Origin: Christensenella sp. UBA7707
GTDB lineage: Bacteria > Bacillota > Clostridia > Christensenellales > CAG-138
Length of the DNA: 10,536 nt
Reading direction: 5' to 3'
NCBI GenBank assembly: GCA_002482435.1
Contig: DLFZ01000227.1
Span: 384 to 10,919 of the forward strand
This document shows, one piece after another, positions 4,557-10,536 of the stretch. Position 1 is the first letter of the stretch, and the number at the start of each line of letters is the position of its first letter. Under the pieces are notes generated by a model that had not been told where the DNA came from, searched no databases, and saw only the letters and a program-made list of their open reading frames with translations. A program made the position numbers and the translations under genes.

Positions 4557-6479
4557 TTATTTTTCGCGCTTTCCGCTTTTTTGTTTAGCAAAGTGTAGCA
4601 CGCCGGAGCAAGCAAACAGGAGCACCGCTCCCGCCGCAGCAACAAAGCCAAATGCGCCTTCTTGCGAACCGGTGTTTGGTACGTTTGTACCAGCGCCCGT
4701 TGTAAAGGCGAACACATTCCCGTAATACACAGAGCCGCCGCTTATCACATAGGCGCGCGCATGGTATTTTGTGTTTGATAAAAGCCCCGAAACGTTGACG
4801 GTATAGCTTCCTGCCCCGCTCCCCGCCGCCACTTTCAAATAACCTTTGGCTCCAACGATCGGGTTCTCACCCGTACCGTACACAAAACCGCGCTCGTCAA
4901 TGGCATATGTACCCGAAAAAGCCGCTGCCGAAAGCGCCGCGCTCGTTTCAGCTACGTTTGCCGATGCACCGCCTACGGAGGGAGATACCAACGTTCCTTC
5001 CTCTTCCGTTATCACCAAAAACCCGTACCAGAAAGCATCCGCCGCGTTACCATCGTTTGCCAAAAGGTAGAGAGCCTTACTCTCTTTGGGCACGAGCACA
5101 CTTGCGCCCGAAGGAATATCGTCAAACGCGGCGCTCCCTACGATAGGCGGTACAGCGGCGGGTAGGTTGAGTTTCACAAGGGCTGTGCAACCGTAAAACG
5201 CCGCTTCGCCAATGCTTTCAAGCGTTGCAGGCAACAAAACCTCGCGGAAGGTATAGCTCCAAAACGCATAGCTTGGAAGCTCGGTTATCGTTGTACCCGA
5301 AAGGTCGAGGCGTTCGACCGCCGCAGCCATCGCGTCGTTCCAGAATACTTCCCAGTCGTCACTACCAATGTTTCCGCTCCGTATGGTAAGGCTTCTTATT
5401 TTGTCGTAGCGGCCGGAAACGCCAAGCGCCGCCAAAGCCGCGTTTAACTCGCTTTCAAGCGCGCCCGCCTTGTGGTTTTCGATCACCACATCCACAGGTG
5501 CCACATAGGTTTCAATTTCAACCTTTGTAGGCGAATCGGTAACATTCCCCAGCGTGTCTTTTGCTGCAAGATACACATCGTAAGCCTTGCCCTTCAGAAG
5601 CCCTTCGATGACAACGGTATTTTTTTGCGTGCCGCTGATTGCAGCGCCGCCGGTAGATGTATTGATCATAGGTGCAGCCGCGCCCGCTTCTACGACCGCA
5701 TAATAGCACGTTCCCGCTTCCGAAGAATAAAAAGTTACCGCGGCAGAGGTTTCGGAGGTTCGCTGTGCAGTTACGTTGAGGAACTGAGGCGCAAGGTTTT
5801 CAATGCGCACACCGTAAAGCTTCCCGTCTGTTGCACCAATATCCATTGCGTCCCATGCGCTTTGCGTGCCTGCTGTTACATATAGCGCCGCATCGGAAGC
5901 AATGCCAGTAAACGCGTTCGGATGGCAAATGAACCCCACGGGGTTGGCGGGAAGGGAAATGGCGGTAAGCTTGCTGCTATTGTAAAACACATTAAACTCA
6001 ATTATACGCAAAGCGGATGGCAGCGTAACTGAGGTCAATTCCTGACAGTTGTTGAACGCCCATGCGGTTATTTTCGTAATGCCGTCCGGCAGCTTTGCCG
6101 AAGTGAGTTTGTACCAGTTGCCAAACGCATAGGCGGGAAGGTCGTTTGGGCCAGCCGCACTCAGGTGCCCCCCCACCGCTTCTCCCGAATAATCAAGGCT
6201 TGTTGCCGTCCAGTCTATGGTTTCAAGGTTGGCGCTCATTCCGCTTGTATACAGGAAAGCCCTATCGGTATTGTTGAGCGTACCGCCCGTAACAATAAGC
6301 CCGGTGATGTCAGCATACGCGCTGCTACCCTTTTGAGCGTCCACCTCCGCTTCAAGCTGCCCTGCCGTATGCGAGGTAATGGTAATGACCAAAGCCCCCT
6401 CTGCCGATGCCCTCGTATACGGTACAAGAAACGCCGCCATCATCACCGCTAAAAATATTGCTAAGCCCTTGCGCGTCAT
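4557..6479 (-). CDS. Cell-wall-anchored BspA-like leucine-rich-repeat surface protein
   Basis: This is a 640-residue exported protein. Order: signal peptide (residues 1-26: TRKG, hydrophobic core, ASA cleavage site); a first beta/LRR region (about 30-220) with BspA-type LRR_5 repeats such as LTSVTLPSALRIIEFNVF; a fibronectin-III-like segment (about 230-325); a second LRR_5 region (about 330-485) with LDLSGTTITELPSYAF and LREIG-like repeats; a second fibronectin-like segment (about 495-595); the sortase motif VPNTG (600-604); a hydrophobic stretch (about 608-631); and the basic tail KQKSGKREK. The two LRR regions look duplicated: SHTAGQLEAEV and NHKAGALESEL open each, and both contain LPAYAF or LPSYAF. 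The start is ATG 6479, as AGGAGG lies 6 bases upstream; an ATG five codons earlier overlaps that site. BspA-like proteins often bind host or matrix ligands; the ligand here is unknown. It is probably controlled by the adjacent two-component pair. Confidence 0.88.
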   Translation of the reverse strand: MTRKGLAIFLAVMMAAFLVPYTRASAEGALVITITSHTAGQLEAEVDAQKGSSAYADITGLIVTGGTLNNTDRAFLYTSGMSANLETIDWTATSLDYSGEAVGGHLSAAGPNDLPAYAFGNWYKLTSAKLPDGITKITAWAFNNCQELTSVTLPSALRIIEFNVFYNSSKLTAISLPANPVGFICHPNAFTGIASDAALYVTAGTQSAWDAMDIGATDGKLYGVRIENLAPQFLNVTAQRTSETSAAVTFYSSEAGTCYYAVVEAGAAAPMINTSTGGAAISGTQKNTVVIEGLLKGKAYDVYLAAKDTLGNVTDSPTKVEIETYVAPVDVVIENHKAGALESELNAALAALGVSGRYDKIRSLTIRSGNIGSDDWEVFWNDAMAAAVERLDLSGTTITELPSYAFWSYTFREVLLPATLESIGEAAFYGCTALVKLNLPAAVPPIVGSAAFDDIPSGASVLVPKESKALYLLANDGNAADAFWYGFLVITEEEGTLVSPSVGGASANVAETSAALSAAAFSGTYAIDERGFVYGTGENPIVGAKGYLKVAAGSGAGSYTVNVSGLLSNTKYHARAYVISGGSVYYGNVFAFTTGAGTNVPNTGSQEGAFGFVAAAGAVLLFACSGVLHFAKQKSGKREK

Positions 6480-6541
6480 ACTGCTCCTCCTCATCCTGTT
6501 TGCCGCCGCAAAACTCGCTTTGGCCTTTTCCGATTTGAAGC

Positions 6542-6550
6542 ATCATAGCA
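6542..6550 (-). promoter_or_regulatory. Extended -10 promoter of the surface-protein gene
   Basis: The minus strand reads TGCTATGAT, an extended -10 (TGN plus TATGAT). The hexamer at the -35 position, GATATT (6570-6565), is a poor match, the usual picture for a promoter that needs an activator. The predicted start is near 6535, giving a leader of about 55 bases. Confidence 0.6.
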
Positions 6551-6557
6551 CGCGCTC

Positions 6558-6577
6558 ATCACAAAATATCACAAAAA
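6558..6577. repeat. Tandem 10-bp direct repeats, candidate activator site
   Basis: ATCACAAAAT (6558-6567) is followed at once by ATCACAAAAA (6568-6577), nine of ten bases identical. The pair spans about -23 to -43 relative to the predicted start of the surface-protein transcript. A 10-bp head-to-tail repeat is the usual site shape for dimers of OmpR/PhoB-type winged-helix regulators. The neighbouring response regulator has such a domain. Part of the A-run also serves as the T-tract of the upstream terminator, so some similarity could be coincidental. Confidence 0.5.
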
Positions 6578-6603
6578 GCGAAAGCGGCGCACTTTTGCGC
6601 CGC
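6573..6603 (-). terminator. Terminator after the response regulator gene
   Basis: GCGGCGCA (6584-6591) and TGCGCCGC (6596-6603) form a perfect 8-bp stem with a 4-base loop. On the minus strand it is followed by TTTCGCTTTTT. It lies about 20 bases past the response regulator stop and separates the two-component operon from the surface-protein gene. Confidence 0.8.
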
Positions 6604-6624
6604 ATGGCTTTTCCAAGTGGTTTT

Positions 6625-7722
6625 TTATTTGAGCCGCTCGTAAGCCTCCCGCAGTCTGCCGGATGGCCTTTGGCCAAGCTCACTTTTAAGCATACGGGCA
6701 TATTGAAGGTAACGCGCCAAAAAGCCTTCGCGGTCGTTTTTTGCCAGCGCAAGCTCCATTAATTTTAAATGTGCCTCTTCGCAAAACGCGCCACGCTGCA
6801 CAAGCGTGTCAAGCGTTCTCTCCGCCTCCGCCGCGCGCGCACTTGCCTGATACCAATCGCTCAACCCCAGCGCAATTCGCTCGTATTCCGCTTCCGTTTC
6901 ACGCGCGCTCTCTGCCGCCCAATCAAAACCCATGCCATCTAGGTACGGCCCTTCGCACAGCCCAAGCACCCGTGCGGCCTCAGAAGCATTGCCTGCGCAG
7001 ACAACCGCGTTGGCTCGGGCAAACCGCATAAAATCCGAAAAATCACAAATGCCGGGCGCAAGGACGAGCGCGTTTTGCTCCGTGAGCCGTAAAAGCGTTT
7101 GCGTAGGATCCATCTGATAAAGAAGGCTCTTGAGCCGATAAATCGTCATGCAAAGGTTATGGAGCGTTTTTTTGTCGCTGGGTTCGCCAAAAAGGGCTTC
7201 CGCCAATTCTTGGTTGGAAGCAGGCGCGCCACAGCGGTCGATCAGATACAAAAAAAGCTCGCGCACACGGCGCGTTTCCCATTTGACCTCAATCGGTGCG
7301 CCGATGCGAAACGCCCCGAAGCAGCGTATCGCTATCGGTGCGCTTGTTGTATACGGCGCTTGCGGGAGCCGCGTTTTCAAGTGTGTCATGCAGCTTTGAA
7401 GCCGCTCCGGTCGCACGGGTTTGAGAAGAAAATCCTCCGGATGCGTATCATACGCTTCGAGCGCATACTGCGGATGCGCACTCACAAAGATCACAAGCGC
7501 ATGCGGCACGGCATCGCGGATACAAAGCGCCGCTTCAAGGCCGCTAAGCTCCGGCATGTCAATATCGAGAAATACGGCGTCGGGCGGATTTCGCCGCATT
7601 TTTGTAAGCGCCTCCACGGGAGTGGTATCGGCGCCGATGATCTCCGCCTCTTTATAGCGGGAAAGCAGGTAAGCGATTTCCTTCAGGGCGGGCGGTTCGT
7701 CGTCAATGAGCCAAACCTTCAT
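6625..7722 (-). CDS. Response regulator with REC, winged-helix and BTAD domains
   Basis: This is a 365-residue cytoplasmic transcription regulator. The receiver domain (residues 1-118) has the acidic pair Asp7-Asp8, phosphoacceptor Asp53 (FLDIDMP), Ser81 and Lys101 (LLKPV). A winged-helix DNA-binding domain of the Trans_reg_C type follows (about 128-223, with ETRRVRELFLYLIDRCG). The C-terminal part (about 225-365) is a helical bacterial transcriptional activation domain like that of SARP regulators, with TPR-like segments (ALGLSDWYQASARAAEAERTL and EAHLKLMELALAKNDREGF). The start is ATG 7722, as GGGG lies 7 bases upstream and the receiver begins here. The 20-base overlap with the kinase gene implies coupled translation and that the kinase is its partner. 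By family it should activate transcription when phosphorylated; the downstream surface-protein gene is the obvious candidate target. Confidence 0.92.
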   Translation of the reverse strand: MKVWLIDDEPPALKEIAYLLSRYKEAEIIGADTTPVEALTKMRRNPPDAVFLDIDMPELSGLEAALCIRDAVPHALVIFVSAHPQYALEAYDTHPEDFLLKPVRPERLQSCMTHLKTRLPQAPYTTSAPIAIRCFGAFRIGAPIEVKWETRRVRELFLYLIDRCGAPASNQELAEALFGEPSDKKTLHNLCMTIYRLKSLLYQMDPTQTLLRLTEQNALVLAPGICDFSDFMRFARANAVVCAGNASEAARVLGLCEGPYLDGMGFDWAAESARETEAEYERIALGLSDWYQASARAAEAERTLDTLVQRGAFCEEAHLKLMELALAKNDREGFLARYLQYARMLKSELGQRPSGRLREAYERLK

Positions 7723-9523
7723 GCGGCTTCCCCTTTCCCTTTTTTCTTTCTTTTTCCGTGCTGGGGATTTCGAAATAGACCTCGCAGCCTCCGCCTTGCG
7801 CTGCAGCAAACACAAGCGAGGTTCTATAAAGCTTGCGCAAACGGCGGTCGATGTTTTCTAGCGCAACGCCGCGCACGAGCTTTTCAGGCTCGCAGCCCAC
7901 ACCATCATCGCGCACACCGATGCGCATCCATCCCTTTTTTAGGCTTTTGGCATAAACCGTGACGGTTCCCCCCTCTTTTTTGGGGCGAAGACCGTGTACA
8001 AACGCGTTTTCCACCAACGGTTGGAGCGTCAAAGGCGGCAGAAGCACAAGCTCCTTTTCCACGCTATAATGTACACGCAGCTTTTCTCCAAAGCGCGCCT
8101 GCTCGAGCGCCGCATAAGCGCGAACAAGCTCAAGTTCACGCGAAAGAGGCACGGCCTCCAAACGGTCGTTTTCATAAAACCCGCGCAGGTAAACACTGAA
8201 GTCCGCAAGAAGTTCGCGCGCCTTTTCAGGCTCCTCTCTCGAAACGGAAATGATGGCAGTAAGCGCGTTGTTGACAAAGTGTGGCCGGATCTGCCCCCGG
8301 AGATAGGCGGTCTCTAGCGCCTGCGCGCTTCGGTAGCGCTTCGCCATAACCCCAATCTGCGCAAAGACCACAAGAAGGTATTCGGAGGCGGTGATTTTCG
8401 CAAGGTATGCAAAAAGCGCGCCGTCCGGAATAAAAAGCTTATAAAGCACCATCGCAAGCAACATCAGCACCGCGAAAAACAGCACAGGCGCACCATCCTC
8501 CGCGCGCCAAGCGGCGCGCGCAAGCGCACAAGCGCAAAACGTAAGCACCCCAAGGAGCACCGCGTTGAGCCAGGGAGAAAAAGTCACGAACGCCGCAAGA
8601 GGCAAAACCGCTACAAGCAGTGCCACAGCAAGGGTATAGCACAAAAGCACCGCGACGGCAAAACGCGGCATACATGCATCGTATGCGCCGCGCAAAAACA
8701 TCGCTAAGAAAAGCTGCGCAAAAAGCATGCTCAGAAAATCAAGCTTTGTAAACCATTCCAGAGTAAGTGCAGGAAAAAGCCCGCTCAGTGCCGCGTCACC
8801 GATGATGAGCAGGCGTAAAACCGCCGTGAAGCAAAGTGCGCACATGGCCAAAAAGGATCGTTCGGCGCCTTTTCCCGCAAAAAATGCCAAAAAATATGCC
8901 ACTGCCAGCGCAACGCCCGCCACGGAAACGGCAGTGAGCCACATAAGAAGGCTTTCAGCCTCCGCAAGCTGTCGTTCCGTACCGAAAAGCACCGGGTCCG
9001 TTGCTCCCGAAAACGGGTAAATATTGTTTTGAACCTGAAGCGTAAGCGTAAAGCTTTGCGACGGTGCAGCAAAAGCGACCGTCTGCGGGCGGTATTCGCC
9101 CGACGGCGCAGACGCCGTGTCCTCAAGTTCACCACACACAGCAATCAGCTCATCCTGCACAAAAAGACGGTAAGCCCCAGTCTGCCCCTGTAGGCGAAGC
9201 CCGTAACGCGCGTCTTCCGACGCGCCGTCGATTTGCAGGCAATATGTATTTGCGCCATCCCCACTCCATGTTGCAGGCAAATGCACGAAAGAAGAGGCGT
9301 ATTGACCGCTTTTCGCCTGCGCGGGCGAAAGCAACCGTCCGTCGTAGCACCGCCATTCCCCGGCAATGGCAAACGCGCGCTGCGCATCCCAGCCGCGAAG
9401 ATCCAAAACGCCCGATTGCGCGCGAACCGCGTAACCGTTCAGCGCGGGCGCAACCAAAAAAACGGCCGCCGCAAACACCGAGAGCAAGGGCAGTATAACG
9501 CGTGCCATTTTATTGAGCGTCAT
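7703..9523 (-). CDS. Seven-transmembrane sensor histidine kinase (LytS/YehU-type core)
   Basis: This is a 606-residue membrane sensor kinase. Order: an N-terminal membrane anchor (about residues 8-30); an extracellular beta-rich domain (about 35-185; GEWRCYDGRL, FVHLPATW, YGLRLQGQTGAYRLFV), resembling the jelly-roll sensor of 7TMR-DISM proteins; seven hydrophobic segments (about 190-395); a His_kinase domain with phosphoacceptor His415 in LRGQIRPHFVNNAL; and an HATPase domain with N-box Asn506 (LQPLVENAFVHG) and a G-box at RDDGVGC. The tail is basic (EKERKKGKGK). The start is ATG 9523 because GGAGG lies 5 bases upstream; a GTG six codons earlier has no such site. The external domain is of the sort that binds carbohydrate or other small ligands, but the actual signal is unknown. 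It is the first gene of the operon with the response regulator. Confidence 0.92.
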   Translation of the reverse strand: MTLNKMARVILPLLSVFAAAVFLVAPALNGYAVRAQSGVLDLRGWDAQRAFAIAGEWRCYDGRLLSPAQAKSGQYASSFVHLPATWSGDGANTYCLQIDGASEDARYGLRLQGQTGAYRLFVQDELIAVCGELEDTASAPSGEYRPQTVAFAAPSQSFTLTLQVQNNIYPFSGATDPVLFGTERQLAEAESLLMWLTAVSVAGVALAVAYFLAFFAGKGAERSFLAMCALCFTAVLRLLIIGDAALSGLFPALTLEWFTKLDFLSMLFAQLFLAMFLRGAYDACMPRFAVAVLLCYTLAVALLVAVLPLAAFVTFSPWLNAVLLGVLTFCACALARAAWRAEDGAPVLFFAVLMLLAMVLYKLFIPDGALFAYLAKITASEYLLVVFAQIGVMAKRYRSAQALETAYLRGQIRPHFVNNALTAIISVSREEPEKARELLADFSVYLRGFYENDRLEAVPLSRELELVRAYAALEQARFGEKLRVHYSVEKELVLLPPLTLQPLVENAFVHGLRPKKEGGTVTVYAKSLKKGWMRIGVRDDGVGCEPEKLVRGVALENIDRRLRKLYRTSLVFAAAQGGGCEVYFEIPSTEKERKKGKGKPHEGLAH

Positions 9524-9591
9524 GATCTCCTCCATGCGCACATAGGCGCTTTTGCGGAATTGTGTGAACGAGACAGAAAGGCAGATGGCTC

Positions 9592-9620
9592 ATCTTACCA
9601 CATCAATCGACACGTTTCAA
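9592..9620 (-). promoter_or_regulatory. Promoter of the two-component operon
   Basis: On the minus strand there is a -35 TTGAAA (9620-9615), a 17-base spacer and a -10 TAAGAT (9597-9592). The predicted start is near 9585, which gives a leader of about 60 bases before the kinase ATG. Confidence 0.75.
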
Positions 9621-9624
9621 CGTG
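9611..9624. repeat. Palindrome centred on the kinase promoter -35
   Basis: CACGTT (9611-9616) and AACGTG (9619-9624) form a perfect inverted repeat around a TC centre. It covers the whole -35 hexamer of the kinase promoter, so a bound protein would block RNA polymerase. The binder is not identified. A 6-bp half-site can arise by chance. Confidence 0.45.
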
Positions 9625-9648
9625 ATGCGCTCCCTCAAGCGCGCATAC

Positions 9649-9682
9649 AAAAAGCGCTTTCCCCAAGGGGAAAGCGCTTTTG
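9649..9682 (-). terminator. Terminator after hypA
   Basis: A near-perfect 15-bp stem (9650-9664 with 9667-9681) with core AAAGCGCTTTCCCC is closed by a very small loop. The minus strand runs into five Ts and the plus strand ends in four, so it may work both ways. It ends the hypA transcript and insulates the kinase promoter. Confidence 0.92.
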
Positions 9683-9692
9683 TGTTCGGCGG

Positions 9693-10034
9693 TTAGCACG
9701 CCACAATTTCTTTGATGAAAAACTCCCTGCCGCCTAAAAGGTCAAACTTGTTTGTGCCGCAGCAAGGGCATTTTCCCTTGTTTTGAAGTACGTTGAACAC
9801 CTTTTTGCAGCTTGTGCAAAAGCCGTTGCCGGGTAAGACCTCAATTACAAGGTGCGTGTTCTCTAAAACGGTGCCATCCACCGCGGCTGGATAGCATGCC
9901 TCCACATATTTTGGAATCATAGAGGAAAGTTCGCCAATTTGCAGTACCAGCGTATCGATTTTTGAAAGGTGCCGCTCCTCATAAATTTTTTCAACTGTTT
10001 TTACGACCTCGAGCACAACGCCAAGCTCGTGCAT
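9693..10034 (-). CDS. hypA: Hydrogenase/urease nickel incorporation protein HypA
   Basis: This is a 113-residue nickel metallochaperone that helps deliver Ni to [NiFe] hydrogenase, normally with HypB. Nickel-site residues are at the N-terminus, MHELGVV (His2, Glu3). The structural zinc site is CTSC (Cys73, Cys76) and CPCC (Cys89, Cys92), and IGELSSMIPKYVEACY is a family-like central segment. Length is typical. ATG 10034 is chosen because the family must begin Met-His; a GTG three codons upstream would mask the nickel-binding N-terminus. It begins 22 bases after the oxidoreductase gene, so the two are probably in one operon. No hypB or hydrogenase subunit is visible in the window, so the client enzyme lies elsewhere or beyond the right edge. 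Confidence 0.94.
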   Translation of the reverse strand: MHELGVVLEVVKTVEKIYEERHLSKIDTLVLQIGELSSMIPKYVEACYPAAVDGTVLENTHLVIEVLPGNGFCTSCKKVFNVLQNKGKCPCCGTNKFDLLGGREFFIKEIVAC

Positions 10035-10056
10035 ACCTCTCACCGCGTTTCCGTGC

Positions 10057-10536
10057 TTATTTTGCCTTCACAAAGAGGTTCTTTGCCTTTTTGACGGCGA
10101 TCTTGACTTTGCGCTTGAGCACATGCGGCGTAATGGCTTTTTTGATCGAAAGGAACTCGACCCCCGCACCGTTGTATACGCGCTCAAGGCTTATCGCGTC
10201 AAATTTGCACTTGGTAACGCACATGCCGCAGCCTACGCACATGTATTCGTCCACCACCGTGGCGCCGCAGCCGAGGCAGCGTTCGCTTTCCTTTTTCATT
10301 TGCTCCTCGGTGAAGGTTTTTCGCATATCACGGAAGCTGGTTTTGGCCTTTTCCCCGTCTACCGCGCCAACGCGCTGACGGGGCGTGTTATCGTAGCTTT
10401 CAAGGATGGCGGCGGATTTGTCGAGTTCGATGAAGGCGCGGCGGCTCCGCCCAAAGCGCAGATCCTGGCCGGGTTGTACAAAGCGGTGAATGGAGATAGC
10501 AGCCTGCTTGCCCGCCGCGATGGCGTCGATGGCAAA
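10057..10536 (-). CDS. GltD-like FAD-dependent oxidoreductase with ferredoxin domain (C-terminal part)
   Basis: Only the last 159 residues are present; the gene continues past the right edge. The first visible residues, FAIDAIAAGKQAAISIHRF, are the end of an FAD/NAD(P)-binding domain of the glutamate synthase small-subunit (GltD) type. A ferredoxin-like segment follows, with cysteines at partial positions 87 and 90 (RCLGCGATVVD) and 100, 103, 106 and 110 (MCVGCGMCVTKC), enough for one 4Fe-4S cluster plus a further Cys pair. The last 30 residues are a basic, Lys-rich tail. Such proteins move electrons between NAD(P)H and ferredoxin-like carriers or partner subunits. The neighbouring hypA suggests, but does not prove, a link to hydrogen metabolism. 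Partner genes would be further right, outside the window. Confidence 0.85.
   Translation of the reverse strand, partial: FAIDAIAAGKQAAISIHRFVQPGQDLRFGRSRRAFIELDKSAAILESYDNTPRQRVGAVDGEKAKTSFRDMRKTFTEEQMKKESERCLGCGATVVDEYMCVGCGMCVTKCKFDAISLERVYNGAGVEFLSIKKAITPHVLKRKVKIAVKKAKNLFVKAK

Noticed and set aside
7099..7962. 287-codon open frame on the plus strand
   Set aside because: It lies antisense to the response regulator and the kinase 3' end, both well supported. Its Arg/Cys/His-rich composition is a codon-bias shadow.

Overview
The window looks like chromosome from an anaerobic Gram-positive bacterium of the Clostridia. It is moderately GC-rich, with strong AGGAGG-type ribosome binding sites, several TTG/GTG starts, a sortase-type cell-wall anchor (VPNTG plus a membrane segment and basic tail), a Clostridium-type CD3324 family regulator and a HypA nickel chaperone beside an iron-sulfur flavoprotein. 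There is no rRNA, tRNA, CRISPR array, insertion sequence or phage gene. The genus cannot be named from the sequence.

Layout from left to right. (1) 113-1559, minus: a probable 8-oxoguanine deaminase with a TTG start and a strong downstream terminator. (2) 1560-2041: about 480 bases with no convincing gene. (3) 2042-3408, minus: a fluoride-response operon. A promoter drives a crcB-type fluoride riboswitch whose terminator shares the aptamer's 3' strand. Next come the fluoride exporter crcB, a 47-residue basic protein that I do not recognise, and an HD-domain phosphohydrolase whose TTG start overlaps the small gene's stop by four bases. (4) 3492-4538, plus: a DUF3892 protein, a 365-base hairpin-rich intergenic region with its own promoter candidate and terminator, and a CD3324 family DNA-binding protein.

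(5) 4557-9620, minus: a histidine kinase (extracellular sensor, seven-helix membrane domain, HisK_LytS-type core) and a response regulator (REC, winged helix, BTAD) share a 20-base overlap. They are followed by a terminator and then by a gene for a wall-anchored leucine-rich-repeat surface protein. That gene has its own promoter, with two tandem 10-bp repeats over the -35 position. This suggests, but does not prove, that the two-component pair controls the surface protein. (6) 9649-10536, minus: hypA preceded by the C-terminal part of a GltD-like FAD/iron-sulfur oxidoreductase that runs off the right edge.

Most functions here belong to known families. The parts most worth a second look are the fluoride operon with its extra HD hydrolase and microprotein, the structured region at 3783-4148, and the operator-like repeats at the crcB, surface-protein and kinase promoters.
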